29,830 nt of DNA, taken from the NCBI RefSeq assembly GCF_036387535.1, contig NZ_DASVTO010000065.1, forward strand, positions 1-29,830. The letters run 5' to 3'. Shown here piece after piece: positions 16,221-25,078 of the stretch. This DNA is from Sphingomonas_R sp036387535 (GTDB lineage Bacteria > Pseudomonadota > Alphaproteobacteria > Sphingomonadales > Sphingomonadaceae). The notes beneath the pieces were generated by a model. The model ran no database searches. It was not told the origin of the DNA and saw only the letters and a program-made list of their open reading frames with translations. The position numbers were made by a program, and so were the translations under genes. The stretch's first letter is position 1. The number at the start of each line of letters is the position of its first letter.

Positions 16221-18529
16221 GCGCCGGCTCCATGTCCGAAGGAAGGTGGGCGGTCGGCCAACGCGCGACCGAAGGCGGGATTAGGGGCATTGCCTATCGT
16301 AAAGCGCAACGTGCCACCGCGGATCAGCGTAGCGTGATCGATCCAGCTTTTCGTCCAGGGGCGGCCGTTCCACGTCACCGACTGGACATAGCAGCGGTTC
16401 GGTCCGTTGCCGGGCGCCTCGATAATCAGGCGACGGTTGTCGCCCACCCGGACCACCGCGCGGTCGAACAGCGGCGCACCGAAGACATAGACGGCGCTGA
16501 CCGGATCGACCGGGTAGAAGCCGAGCGCGCTCATCACGAACCAGGCGCTCATCTGCCCGCAATCATCATTGCCGATGATGCCGTCGGGATCGGCCTTGTA
16601 CATCTCCGTCAGAAGGCGGCGCACCATGCGCTGCGTCTTCCACGGTGCGCCGACATAGGCATAGAGGTAGGCGACATGCTGGTCGGGTTCATTGCCATGC
16701 GCATATTGGCCGACCAGCCCGCTGATGTCCGGTGGGGCATCGGCCGGCAAGGTCGATGGCGCGGCGAACAGCGCATCCAGTTTCGCCTCGAACGCCGCAG
16801 GGCCGCCGAGATGCGCGATATGGCCGTAGACGTCATGCTGGTTCAGGAAGGTTGCCTGCCAGCCATTGGCCTCCGTATAATCACGATAGTCCTTGCCGTG
16901 CCCCAGCTGGATCGGATCATAGGGCGTGGTCCACGCGCCATTTTCCAGGCGGGGGCGGGCAAACCCCGTCCCTGGATCCAGGACGTTGCGATAGTTCAGG
17001 CTGCGTTTGTTCAAGCGATCGGCGTCGGCGCTGGCACCGGCGGCGCGGGCCAGATGCGACGACGCCCAGTCGTCATAGGCATATTCCTGCGTGCGGCTGA
17101 CCGATTCCCATGTCCTGTCCGCCGGAACGAAGCCCAGCCGGTCATACAGGTCGCGCGCCTTGCTGTTGTCGAGATCGGGCGCGGTGAAATCGAAGCTGCG
17201 CTTGCGGATCGCGGGCCATGCCGCGGCATAATCGGCGGGAATGCCCTTGGCCTGTGCCTCGGCCAGCACGGAAACACCGTGCCAGCCCATCATCGTGCCG
17301 GTTTCCACCCCCTGCAGCGGCCAGACCAGCGGACCATAGGGGCTGAGCGCCGTCTGGCGGATCATGTCATCGACCAGCGATTTGGCGCGGTCGGGTGCGA
17401 CCAGCGTCAGCAGCGGGTGGAGCGCGCGATACGTGTCCCACAGCGAATAGCTGCTATAGGCCGCGCCGCCCGCCGGGACTGTATGGACCTGACGATCGAG
17501 CGCGACGTAGCGGCCATCGACATCCGAGAAGAGCGTGGGCGCGACCTGCGCATGGTAGAGTGCGCTCGCCATGATCGTGCGCTGGTCCGCCGTGCCGCCG
17601 GATACGGTGATCGCGCCCAGCGCATCGTCCCACCGCCGCGCCGCCGCGCTGCGGATCCGGTCGAAGTTCCAGTGTCGGGCCTCCGCCGCAAGGTTGGCGC
17701 GGGCGCCCGCGATGTCGACGGCGGAGATGCCGGTGCGCATCAGGATCGGCGCCTGCCCGGCGTTGGTATAATGCAGTACCGCCTTCAACCGCTTGCCCGT
17801 CACGCCCGCGGAACCCGCCGGCGCGGCGATATCGCCATCGCCGTAGAAGGTGATGCGATCGGGGCGGCGGGAAAGCTGCATCGCGAAATGGATGCGGCGC
17901 CCCTTGGCCCAGCGGAACACCCGCCGGCTGCCGGTGAGCGTTCCGTCGGCATCGACGTGCAACGCGGCGTCGTCCACCAACGTGCCCTGATCCCAACGAT
18001 CCAGGACCAGGTGCGACAGGTCGATCAGCAGATGCCCGGCGCCGGCCGGAAAGCTGTAGCGATGCCAGCCCGTGCGTTCGGTGACGGTGAGTTCCGCCCG
18101 AACGCCGGATTCCAGCCGGACACGATAATAGCCCGGCTCGGCATGTTCGTCCGAAAACCGCTGCCGATAGCCCGCATCGGGATCGGCGAGCGTGCCGGGA
18201 GTCAGCTGGACCGGACCGGTCGTCGGCACCACCAGCACATCCAGCATGTCCCCGATACCGGTGCCGGACAGATGCGTGTGCGAAAACCCCATGATCGAGG
18301 TGTCGGTACGATGATAGCCGGAGCAGGCGTCCCAGCGTTCGACATCGGTATCGGGGCCGAGCTGGACCATGCCGAACGGCAGGGTCGGGCCGGGATAGGT
18401 GTGACCATGACCGCCGGTCCCGATGAACAGATCGGGCCTGGCAGCCGCGCGGGGCAGGGCGAAGGCGGTCCGCGCCGTCAGCGCGAGCGCGCCGGATCCG
18501 GCCAGGAGGGTGCGGCGGGTGAACGTCAT
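16217..18529 (-). CDS. Exported GH92 alpha-mannosidase
   Basis: The 770-residue product matches GH92, calcium-dependent exo-alpha-mannosidases acting on N-glycan and yeast mannan linkages. It begins with a Tat-type signal (FTRRTLLAGSGALALTA) followed by AFALP, a possible cleavage site. Family blocks include LFIGTGGHGHTYPGPTLPFGM, SGYHRTDTSIMGFSHTHLSGTG, YSLWDTYRALHPLLTL, HGNEPDQHVAYLYAYVGAP and GIIGNDDCGQMSAWFVMSALGFYP. The frame is open to 18703, but ATG 18529 is chosen because it overlaps the GH125 stop and starts the signal peptide; its ribosome binding site is weak, so coupling matters. It probably trims alpha-1,2, alpha-1,3 or alpha-1,6 mannose from the glycan arms. Confidence 0.94.
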   Translation of the reverse strand: MTFTRRTLLAGSGALALTARTAFALPRAAARPDLFIGTGGHGHTYPGPTLPFGMVQLGPDTDVERWDACSGYHRTDTSIMGFSHTHLSGTGIGDMLDVLVVPTTGPVQLTPGTLADPDAGYRQRFSDEHAEPGYYRVRLESGVRAELTVTERTGWHRYSFPAGAGHLLIDLSHLVLDRWDQGTLVDDAALHVDADGTLTGSRRVFRWAKGRRIHFAMQLSRRPDRITFYGDGDIAAPAGSAGVTGKRLKAVLHYTNAGQAPILMRTGISAVDIAGARANLAAEARHWNFDRIRSAAARRWDDALGAITVSGGTADQRTIMASALYHAQVAPTLFSDVDGRYVALDRQVHTVPAGGAAYSSYSLWDTYRALHPLLTLVAPDRAKSLVDDMIRQTALSPYGPLVWPLQGVETGTMMGWHGVSVLAEAQAKGIPADYAAAWPAIRKRSFDFTAPDLDNSKARDLYDRLGFVPADRTWESVSRTQEYAYDDWASSHLARAAGASADADRLNKRSLNYRNVLDPGTGFARPRLENGAWTTPYDPIQLGHGKDYRDYTEANGWQATFLNQHDVYGHIAHLGGPAAFEAKLDALFAAPSTLPADAPPDISGLVGQYAHGNEPDQHVAYLYAYVGAPWKTQRMVRRLLTEMYKADPDGIIGNDDCGQMSAWFVMSALGFYPVDPVSAVYVFGAPLFDRAVVRVGDNRRLIIEAPGNGPNRCYVQSVTWNGRPWTKSWIDHATLIRGGTLRFTIGNAPNPAFGRALADRPPSFGHGAGA

Positions 18530-19950
18530 GCGTTGGCTTTCAACAAAGCAGGGCGGCGTGCCGCGATATCCAGGATCAGTTCGCCGAACATGCCGTTCGC
18601 CCAGGCGAACCATTTCCGGGTGAAGAGGGCGCCGTCGTCCTGATCGAACGATTCGTGCATGAAGCCGGTGCCGCCATGACTGGCCTTCAGCCAGCGAAGA
18701 CACTGCGCAATGGTCGCGTCATCGCGGGCGTTGAGTGCGTGCATCACGATCGCCATCGGCCAGATCTGCCGCAGCCAGGTGTGTGGGCTGCCGATACCGT
18801 CGGCGACCTTGCCGGAAAAGAAATAGGGATTGCGCGTGCTCCAGGCCCGGGCCGCGGTGCGACGCCAGAGCGGATCGTCCGGCTGGACACAGCCGAGATA
18901 GGCGAGCGCCGACAGCGACGGCACATTGGCATCGTCCATGAAATGCGCGTTGCCGATTCCGTCGACCTCATAGGCCCAGATTTCCTGGCCATCGGTGTCG
19001 CGGATCGTGCCGTGGCGGCGCAACGCGGCCGCCACTTCGTCGGCCAGTGCGATGGCGTCGTTCGCCAGCGCGCTGTCCCGCCGCGTTTCATGGGACAGCA
19101 CCGCAAGCTGGCGGAGGGCGGTGACCGCAAACAGGTTGGACGGGATCAGGAAGGGCATGAGGCAGGCGTCGTCGGACGGCCGGAACCCCGAATGGATCAG
19201 CCCGACCGCGCGCGAAGGCGGGCCATAGCCGTCGAGCATCAGCGTCTCGCTGGGAATGTTCGATGCGCGCAGGAAGCGGTACGGCCCGCGATCCCCCTTG
19301 CGCTGCTGTTCGCGCATCGTGCGGATCGTGACGCGCGCGGCATCTGCCCACAGCGCATCGAACGGGGTGGGATCGTGCGTCGCCTGCCAGTAGCCGTGCG
19401 CGATCCGGATCGGGTAGCAGAGCGAGTCAAGTTCCCATTTCCGCTCGGCGACGCCGGGCTTCATCTCGGTCTGATCCTGCTTCGCCCAGGACAGGTTCGT
19501 GCCTGCACCCGGATCACGCATGAAGGCGTTGGCGTAGGGATCGATCAGCAGCGATCGGGCCTGTCGCGCGATGACGCCGCGGAACATCGTCCGCAGCGCG
19601 GGATCGCTGGCGGCGAGCGGCAGATAGGGTTGTAGCTGCGCCGAACTGTCGCGCAGCCACATCGCGTCGATGTCGCCGGTGATGACGAACGCGTCGGGCT
19701 TGCCATCCACGGTGCCCATGAACACGGTGGTGTCCAGCGTGTTCGGATAACAATTGCCGAACATCCAGGCGAGTTCGGGATCGGCGACCATCGCGGTCAC
19801 CCGGGTAATCTCGCGTTCCACCGCCTTGCTGGTGAAACGGCGATCCGCGACCGCCGGGCGCCTGCTGGTGAACGCGGGCGCAGCAGAGCGGAGCGGCGTG
19901 ACCATCCCGATCGCGGCCGCGCTGCCGATCAGGGTCCGGCGGTCGATCAT
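18526..19950 (-). CDS. Exported GH125 exo-alpha-1,6-mannosidase
   Basis: The 474-residue protein matches GH125 (formerly DUF1237), inverting exo-alpha-mannosidases usually specific for alpha-1,6 links. It carries a Tat-type signal (IDRRTLIGSAAAIGMV). Conserved blocks are GNCYPNTLDTTVF, ITGDIDAMWLRDSSAQLQPY (about 91-110), RKWELDSLCYPI, HSGFRPSDDA and, near the end, FMHESFDQDD. GGAG lies 8 bases before the ATG, which overlaps the GH3 stop by 4 bases. Alongside GH92, it would remove the alpha-1,6-mannose branch of an N-glycan core. Location should be periplasmic. Confidence 0.93.
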   Translation of the reverse strand: MIDRRTLIGSAAAIGMVTPLRSAAPAFTSRRPAVADRRFTSKAVEREITRVTAMVADPELAWMFGNCYPNTLDTTVFMGTVDGKPDAFVITGDIDAMWLRDSSAQLQPYLPLAASDPALRTMFRGVIARQARSLLIDPYANAFMRDPGAGTNLSWAKQDQTEMKPGVAERKWELDSLCYPIRIAHGYWQATHDPTPFDALWADAARVTIRTMREQQRKGDRGPYRFLRASNIPSETLMLDGYGPPSRAVGLIHSGFRPSDDACLMPFLIPSNLFAVTALRQLAVLSHETRRDSALANDAIALADEVAAALRRHGTIRDTDGQEIWAYEVDGIGNAHFMDDANVPSLSALAYLGCVQPDDPLWRRTAARAWSTRNPYFFSGKVADGIGSPHTWLRQIWPMAIVMHALNARDDATIAQCLRWLKASHGGTGFMHESFDQDDGALFTRKWFAWANGMFGELILDIAARRPALLKANA

Positions 19951-22496
19951 TTCGGTAGCTCCAGTGCTGCGCCGGTCACGGTGAAGCCGGTCCAGACGCC
20001 GGGGCCGTCGCCAGGCTGTCCGCCGCCGATCCAGAGCCGGTAGGCGCCGGGCAGAACGCGGCGGACGCCGGCGCGGTTGACGCTGCTCATCCGGCGGGGA
20101 TCGATCGTGACCGTGACGCGGCGCGTGGCGCCGGGTTTCAGCGTGACCCGCTGGAACGCCGCCAGCGCCCGTTGCAGCACCGGTTCGGTCAGTCCGGGGG
20201 CGGTACCGGCCGCCGGTGGAATCAGATAGGCCTGAACCACCTCATCCCCACCCTGCGCGCCGACGTTGGTCAGGTCGACGCCCGCCGTCAACGTCGCGCC
20301 GACCGCGATCGTCGGGGTCGCGCTGGCCCGCGCATAATCGAAGCGCGTGAAGCTGAGCCCATGACCGAACCCCCAGAGCGGCGTACCGGTGAAGTAGCGG
20401 TAGGTGCGGTCCTTCATCCCGTAATCGATGAAGGCCGGCAGGTCGCTGGTCGCCTTGTAAAAGGTGACGGGCAAACGTCCCGACGGGTTGTTGCGGCCGG
20501 CCAGCGTTTCGGCGATCGCGGTGCCGCCGGCCTCGCCCGGATACCATGCGGCCAGGATCGCGTCGGCCTTTGCCGGATCGAGCGCGACCGCGCTGCCCGA
20601 CGCGAGGATGATGACCAGCGGTTTGCCGGTCGCGGCCAGCGCGTCGATCAGCCGGCGTTGCGGTTCGGGCAGGCCGATGTCGCTGCGGTCGCCGCCGACG
20701 AAGCCGGGCACCTGCACCTGAAGCGCTTCGCCCTCCAGATCGGGCGAGAGGCCGAGAACCGCGACGATGACGTCGGATGCCTGTGCGGCGGCGACGGCTT
20801 CGGCGCGGAGCGGTTCGGCGGGCGGCATCCAGAGCAGGCGGAGCCCTTCGTCCGCGGTGGCATGATCGATTTCCAGCCGGATCGCGTGGGGAGTGCCGCC
20901 GGACACGGTGACTTCGCCGCGGCCCTTGTCCAACGCGCCCGAAAGGACGGGGCGACCGTCGATCCAGAGCCGGACCGCATCATGCGCGGTGCAGTTTTTC
21001 CAGCAGGCCGGCGCATCGAGCACGAGCCGATACGCGCCCGGGCCGGGCGGAACGAATTCGCCGGTCCAGCGCACCGCGAACCGGGCGGGGGCCAGCCGCG
21101 GGAGCGGCACCGCACGGTTATAGTCGAAATCGACGCGGCGATCCTGCCGCACCGCGACCGGCGTGCCGCCGACGACGGGCGCATCGAAATATTCAGCCCG
21201 CAGACCGGGCCTGCCACCGGACCGGAGTGCCGTTTCGGGCACCACGACCGGCGCGCCTTCGGCCAGAACGGACCCTTGCGCATAGCGAACCCGATCCGCG
21301 CCGAACTGGTGCCGGATGCCGTCGAGCGGGGTGACCGGGGCGACGGCGGTGCCGTGATAATTGCCCTGCAACACACCGAGATCATCGGCGTTGGCACCGA
21401 TCACCGCGATCCGGACACCGGGCTTCAGGGGCAGGCGGTTGGCATCATTCTTGAGCAGGACGATCGCCTTGCGCGCGGATTCCAGTGCGAGCGCGTGATG
21501 CGCGGGGGTGGCGATCTGCGTCGGTTCGATGCGGCCCCACGGATTGGCCGCGCCGAACGCGATGCCCAGGTCACGCCGGGCGGTCAGCGCGCGGACCAGC
21601 GCGGTATCGACCTCCGATTCCCGCACCAGCCCCTTGGCCACCGCGTCGGGCAGCGCGGCATAGGCCGTGCCGCAATTCAGATCGTTGCCACCCCGGATCG
21701 CGGCGGCGGACGCGCCGGCGGCATCCAGCCGATAATGGTGGAACAGGTGGACGTTCGCGACCGCATCGCAATCCGACACGGTAAGGCCGGTGAACCCCCA
21801 GTCGCGGCGCAACCGATCGATCATCAGCGACGGCAACGCACAGACCGGCACGCCGTGGATGGCGTTATAGGCGCACATCACCGAGCGCGCCTTGCCCTCC
21901 GTCACCGCCATGCGGAACGCGGGAAGGTAGGTCGCCTCCAGATCCTGGGGCGATGGATCGACGTCGAACCCGTCGCGTCCCGCCTCCGGCCCGCTATGCA
22001 CCGCGAAATGCTTGGGGGTGGCGATGACCTTCGGGTGGGCGGGGTCGGGGCCTTGCAGGCCGCGGATGAAGGCGATCCCCAGGCTGCCGGTCAGGAACGG
22101 ATCCTCGCCATAGGTTTCCTGGCCGCGGCCCCAACGCGGATCACGGAAGATATTGATGTTGGGGGACCAGATGGTGAGCCCCTGATAGATGGTGCGATCC
22201 GTTCCGACGGGCTGCGCGTTGAACTTCGCGCGCGCCTCCGTCGCGACGACATCGCCGACGCGGCCGATCAGGTCGGTGTCCCACGTCGCGGCCATGCCGA
22301 TCGCCTGCGGGAACACGGTGGCGTGGCCGTTGCGGGCGAGGCCGTGCAGCCCCTCGTTCCACCAGTCATAGGCCGGCAGCCCGGCCTTCGCATCGGCGGG
22401 CGCGCTGCTCTGCAGTTGGGCGGCCTTTTCGGCCAGGGTCATGGTGGCGACCGTCGCCTGTGGGTCGGCGGCGGCCAGCAGGAGAGCGGCGATCAT
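19947..22496 (-). CDS. GH3 beta-glycosidase with PA14 insert (xylosidase-like)
   Basis: The 849-residue protein has the GH3 layout: N-terminal TIM barrel (about 15-330) with YDWWNEGLHGLAR, SPNINIFRDPRWGRGQETYGEDP, KHFAVHSGPE and the nucleophile motif GLTVSDCDAV near residue 240; the second domain with ARKAIVLLKNDANRLPL; a PA14 domain inserted at about 427-560; and a C-terminal fibronectin-III-like domain (about 730-845). The WWNEGLHG style is shared with bacterial beta-xylosidases, so removal of beta-1,2-xylose from plant N-glycans is a hypothesis; beta-glucosidase is the alternative. The start is fixed by a GGAGG 7 bases upstream and the overlap with GH2. This leaves a very short N-terminal hydrophobic run (MIAALLLAAAD) without a positive charge, an unusual export signal. 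Confidence 0.9.
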   Translation of the reverse strand: MIAALLLAAADPQATVATMTLAEKAAQLQSSAPADAKAGLPAYDWWNEGLHGLARNGHATVFPQAIGMAATWDTDLIGRVGDVVATEARAKFNAQPVGTDRTIYQGLTIWSPNINIFRDPRWGRGQETYGEDPFLTGSLGIAFIRGLQGPDPAHPKVIATPKHFAVHSGPEAGRDGFDVDPSPQDLEATYLPAFRMAVTEGKARSVMCAYNAIHGVPVCALPSLMIDRLRRDWGFTGLTVSDCDAVANVHLFHHYRLDAAGASAAAIRGGNDLNCGTAYAALPDAVAKGLVRESEVDTALVRALTARRDLGIAFGAANPWGRIEPTQIATPAHHALALESARKAIVLLKNDANRLPLKPGVRIAVIGANADDLGVLQGNYHGTAVAPVTPLDGIRHQFGADRVRYAQGSVLAEGAPVVVPETALRSGGRPGLRAEYFDAPVVGGTPVAVRQDRRVDFDYNRAVPLPRLAPARFAVRWTGEFVPPGPGAYRLVLDAPACWKNCTAHDAVRLWIDGRPVLSGALDKGRGEVTVSGGTPHAIRLEIDHATADEGLRLLWMPPAEPLRAEAVAAAQASDVIVAVLGLSPDLEGEALQVQVPGFVGGDRSDIGLPEPQRRLIDALAATGKPLVIILASGSAVALDPAKADAILAAWYPGEAGGTAIAETLAGRNNPSGRLPVTFYKATSDLPAFIDYGMKDRTYRYFTGTPLWGFGHGLSFTRFDYARASATPTIAVGATLTAGVDLTNVGAQGGDEVVQAYLIPPAAGTAPGLTEPVLQRALAAFQRVTLKPGATRRVTVTIDPRRMSSVNRAGVRRVLPGAYRLWIGGGQPGDGPGVWTGFTVTGAALELPK

Positions 22497-25078
22497 CGTA
22501 TATCCTCCGGCCCGAGCGTGCGCAGGTGCAGGGCAGTGGCCAGCGTTGCGGGTGCGGCATCCGAGGTGACGTCAATCGCGATGCTTTCGCCCGGCAGTAG
22601 ATCGAAGCCGTCCTCCGCCGGCTGCGCCGCGACCTCGCCGAAATCGAGCATCACAGCACGGGCGAGCCGGGCGGCGGTGATCGTCACGCGCTTGCCATCC
22701 CACCGCGCGGTCAGGCCAGGTGCAGGATAGGCCATGTCCTTCGGCGCCAGCCGTTCAACGATGGCGCGCGACACCGTGCGATCGTCGATCAGCAATTCGG
22801 CGACGGCAAAGCTGGCCTTGGGATCGGCGGTACCGAACATCCCGGCGTCCGACAGCGTCGCCGCGTCGCCGGCCGACAGCGGTGGCAGCGTCACGGCGGC
22901 GCTGCTTTCCTTGAGCACGCGACCGGCCATGTCCATCGCGCGCCATCGCCAGCGCGCGGCGATCGGCCGGGTCGCATCCGACACGAGCGCGATCCGCGTC
23001 GCCCCGTCCTTGTGCTCCGCCACGATCGCCTGCGGTGCGTAGAAACGGCGGGCGGCATAGTGGAGCAGTTTCCAGCGCCCGTACCAGTCGATGCTGGACC
23101 AGGACACGGCCGGCCAGACATCGTTGATCTGCCAGTAGAGCGACCCCATCGTCACCGGGCGGCAGGCGCGGTGGTGGAGCGCGCCGAGCCGGATCGCATC
23201 CGCCTGCATCGCCTGACTGAGATAGACCAGATCGGCGAAATCGCGTGGCGCGCGGTAATATTGTTTCAGGTAGAACAGAATGCGGTCATTGCCTTCGCCC
23301 GCCAGGAACTTCTGGTGCGCCTTCATCACCGCGCTGTTGGCGGACAGCGCGCCCGGGCCGGCGAAGTCGCGGATCGTGGCCAGGTCTGGCATCCCCTGGA
23401 ACCCATATTCGGACATGAAGCGCGGGCAGCTGTCGGTATAGCGTTCGATCGGCTTCGATCCCGACCAGACATCCCAGAAATGGCGATCGCCCTGCGCATC
23501 GGTATCGACCGGGCCGTCATAGTCGGTGCTGGGGGAGCCGGGCCAATAGGGCACGTCGGGGTCGTTCACCGTCACCGCCTGACGCAGCGTGCGATCGAAC
23601 AGCACCGCCATGCCGGCGCCGATCCGTTCCTGTTCATTCGCACCGACCGCCAGCTTGAACGCCTTGCGATCGGACCAGTTTTCCCAGCCGGACAGCACTT
23701 CGTTGCCGCCCGCCCACAGCACGATCGACGGATGCGCCTGCAGCCGGGCGACCTGCTGTTCCGCCTCGACCCGCACCGTATCGCGGAATGCCGCGTCGGG
23801 GGGCGTGACCGCGCCACCGAACATGAAATCCTGCCAGATCATCAGGCCCATGGCATCGGCCGTGTCATAGAAGGCGTCATCGAGATAGTAGCCGCCACCC
23901 CACACGCGGATCATGTTCATGTTGGCGTCCCGCGCACCCTGCAGCACGGTCCGCATCTGCGCAGGGGTGACGCGGTTGGCGAAGGTGTCGAACGGGATCA
24001 GGTTCGCGCCCTTGGCGAAAACGGGCGTGCCGTTGATCCGGAAGCCGAAACCGCCCTGGTCCCGGATCAGTTCGACGGTGCGCAGCCCGGTCCGGCGGGT
24101 CGCGCTGTCGATCGCCTTGCCGCGGTCCATCAGCGTGGCGGTGACCGTGTAAAGCGGTTGCGTGCCGTAGCCGACCGGTTGCCAGCGTTGCGGCCGCGCG
24201 ATGTTGATCGGGACGGACACCGCATTGGCACCGCCGGCGACCGCGACCTGCCGCACCGCCCTGATCCGCCGGCCGTCGGGACCTGTCACGTCAATACGCA
24301 CATCGATCCGGCGCGCGGTGTCGCCGGCAACGTCCAGGCGCGCCGAGAGCCGTGCCTCGGCATCGGTCAGCGCCTCCTGTTCGATCCGCAGCGTTGCGAT
24401 GCGGGCATCGTCCCACGCTTCCAGCCGGACGGCGCCGGAAACGCCGATGGTGACGATGCGGGGCCCCCAATCCCAGCCATAATGATATTTCGGCTTGCGG
24501 ATATAAGGCGAGGTCTGCCTGCCCTTGGGCTCGTCGCCAAAGGCCGAGTCATATTCGCCGGGCAACGGGTTCTTTTGCGCCAGCACCATCGGTTGCAGCG
24601 TTCGGATCGGCGATTTCAGCGTTACCAGAATCTCGTTCGCGCCAAGGCGCAGCGCGCGCTTGGCGTCGATCCGCCACCGGCGATGGGCATTGTCGGACGA
24701 CAGCAGCGGCGCGCCGTTCACGCGGACATCGGCAAAGGTGTCGAGCCCGTCGAACACAAGGTCGAGATGATCGCGCGCCAGCATCGCCGCGGTGGCCTCC
24801 AGCGTCGTGCGATACTGCCAGCCGGACAGGCCGACCCACTGGATCGCGGCCTCGTTGGTGCCCTTGTACGGATCGGGCACGCTGCCGTGCGCAACCAGGT
24901 CGGATTGCACGCTGCCCGGAACGGTGGCCGCGCGCCAAGCCGCGGCGATGGGATGCGCCCTGGCGTCTGCGGGATCGATCCGCAGCTGCCACCCGCGATC
25001 GAGCGTGACCACCGTCTTGGGCGCGGCAAGCGCGGGGAGCGGTAGCGCCGCGGCGGCGAGCAGGATCCAGCGGGTCAC
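22493..25078 (-). CDS. Exported GH2 beta-mannosidase
   Basis: The 861-residue protein matches GH2 beta-mannosidases. It has a Sec signal (RWILLAAAALPLPALA/AP). The sugar-binding domain contains WQLRIDPAD, FDGLDTFADVRVNG and YHYGWDWGPRIVTIG. The catalytic TIM barrel carries the acid/base Glu in WAGGNEV (near residue 458) and the nucleophile Glu in FMSEYGFQG (near 555), with WQINDVWPAVSWSSIDWYGRWK further on as usual for the family. It should release the beta-1,4-linked core mannose of N-glycans from GlcNAc. The start codon is GTG inside a GTGA overlap with the GH20 stop, with GGAG 9 bases upstream. Periplasmic location is predicted. Confidence 0.94.
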   Translation of the reverse strand: MTRWILLAAAALPLPALAAPKTVVTLDRGWQLRIDPADARAHPIAAAWRAATVPGSVQSDLVAHGSVPDPYKGTNEAAIQWVGLSGWQYRTTLEATAAMLARDHLDLVFDGLDTFADVRVNGAPLLSSDNAHRRWRIDAKRALRLGANEILVTLKSPIRTLQPMVLAQKNPLPGEYDSAFGDEPKGRQTSPYIRKPKYHYGWDWGPRIVTIGVSGAVRLEAWDDARIATLRIEQEALTDAEARLSARLDVAGDTARRIDVRIDVTGPDGRRIRAVRQVAVAGGANAVSVPINIARPQRWQPVGYGTQPLYTVTATLMDRGKAIDSATRRTGLRTVELIRDQGGFGFRINGTPVFAKGANLIPFDTFANRVTPAQMRTVLQGARDANMNMIRVWGGGYYLDDAFYDTADAMGLMIWQDFMFGGAVTPPDAAFRDTVRVEAEQQVARLQAHPSIVLWAGGNEVLSGWENWSDRKAFKLAVGANEQERIGAGMAVLFDRTLRQAVTVNDPDVPYWPGSPSTDYDGPVDTDAQGDRHFWDVWSGSKPIERYTDSCPRFMSEYGFQGMPDLATIRDFAGPGALSANSAVMKAHQKFLAGEGNDRILFYLKQYYRAPRDFADLVYLSQAMQADAIRLGALHHRACRPVTMGSLYWQINDVWPAVSWSSIDWYGRWKLLHYAARRFYAPQAIVAEHKDGATRIALVSDATRPIAARWRWRAMDMAGRVLKESSAAVTLPPLSAGDAATLSDAGMFGTADPKASFAVAELLIDDRTVSRAIVERLAPKDMAYPAPGLTARWDGKRVTITAARLARAVMLDFGEVAAQPAEDGFDLLPGESIAIDVTSDAAPATLATALHLRTLGPEDIR

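Noticed and set aside
14265..16337. 690-codon plus-strand frame opposite GH29
   Set aside because: Antisense shadow; it also runs through the fucP promoter and the GH92 end, which makes no sense for a gene.
16232..18643. 803-codon plus-strand frame opposite GH92
   Set aside because: Same artefact; no domain, and the minus-strand frame has all GH92 blocks.
18530..18703. N-terminal extension of GH92 by 58 residues
   Set aside because: It would lie inside GH125 coding sequence and bury the Tat signal; the overlapping ATG at 18529 fits the operon pattern.
20172..22730. 852-codon plus-strand frame opposite GH3
   Set aside because: Mirror frame of a GC-rich gene; low-complexity translation with no recognisable fold and no ribosome binding site.
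23012..25045. 677-codon plus-strand frame opposite GH2
   Set aside because: Same antisense artefact; the minus strand has the full beta-mannosidase with both catalytic Glu motifs.
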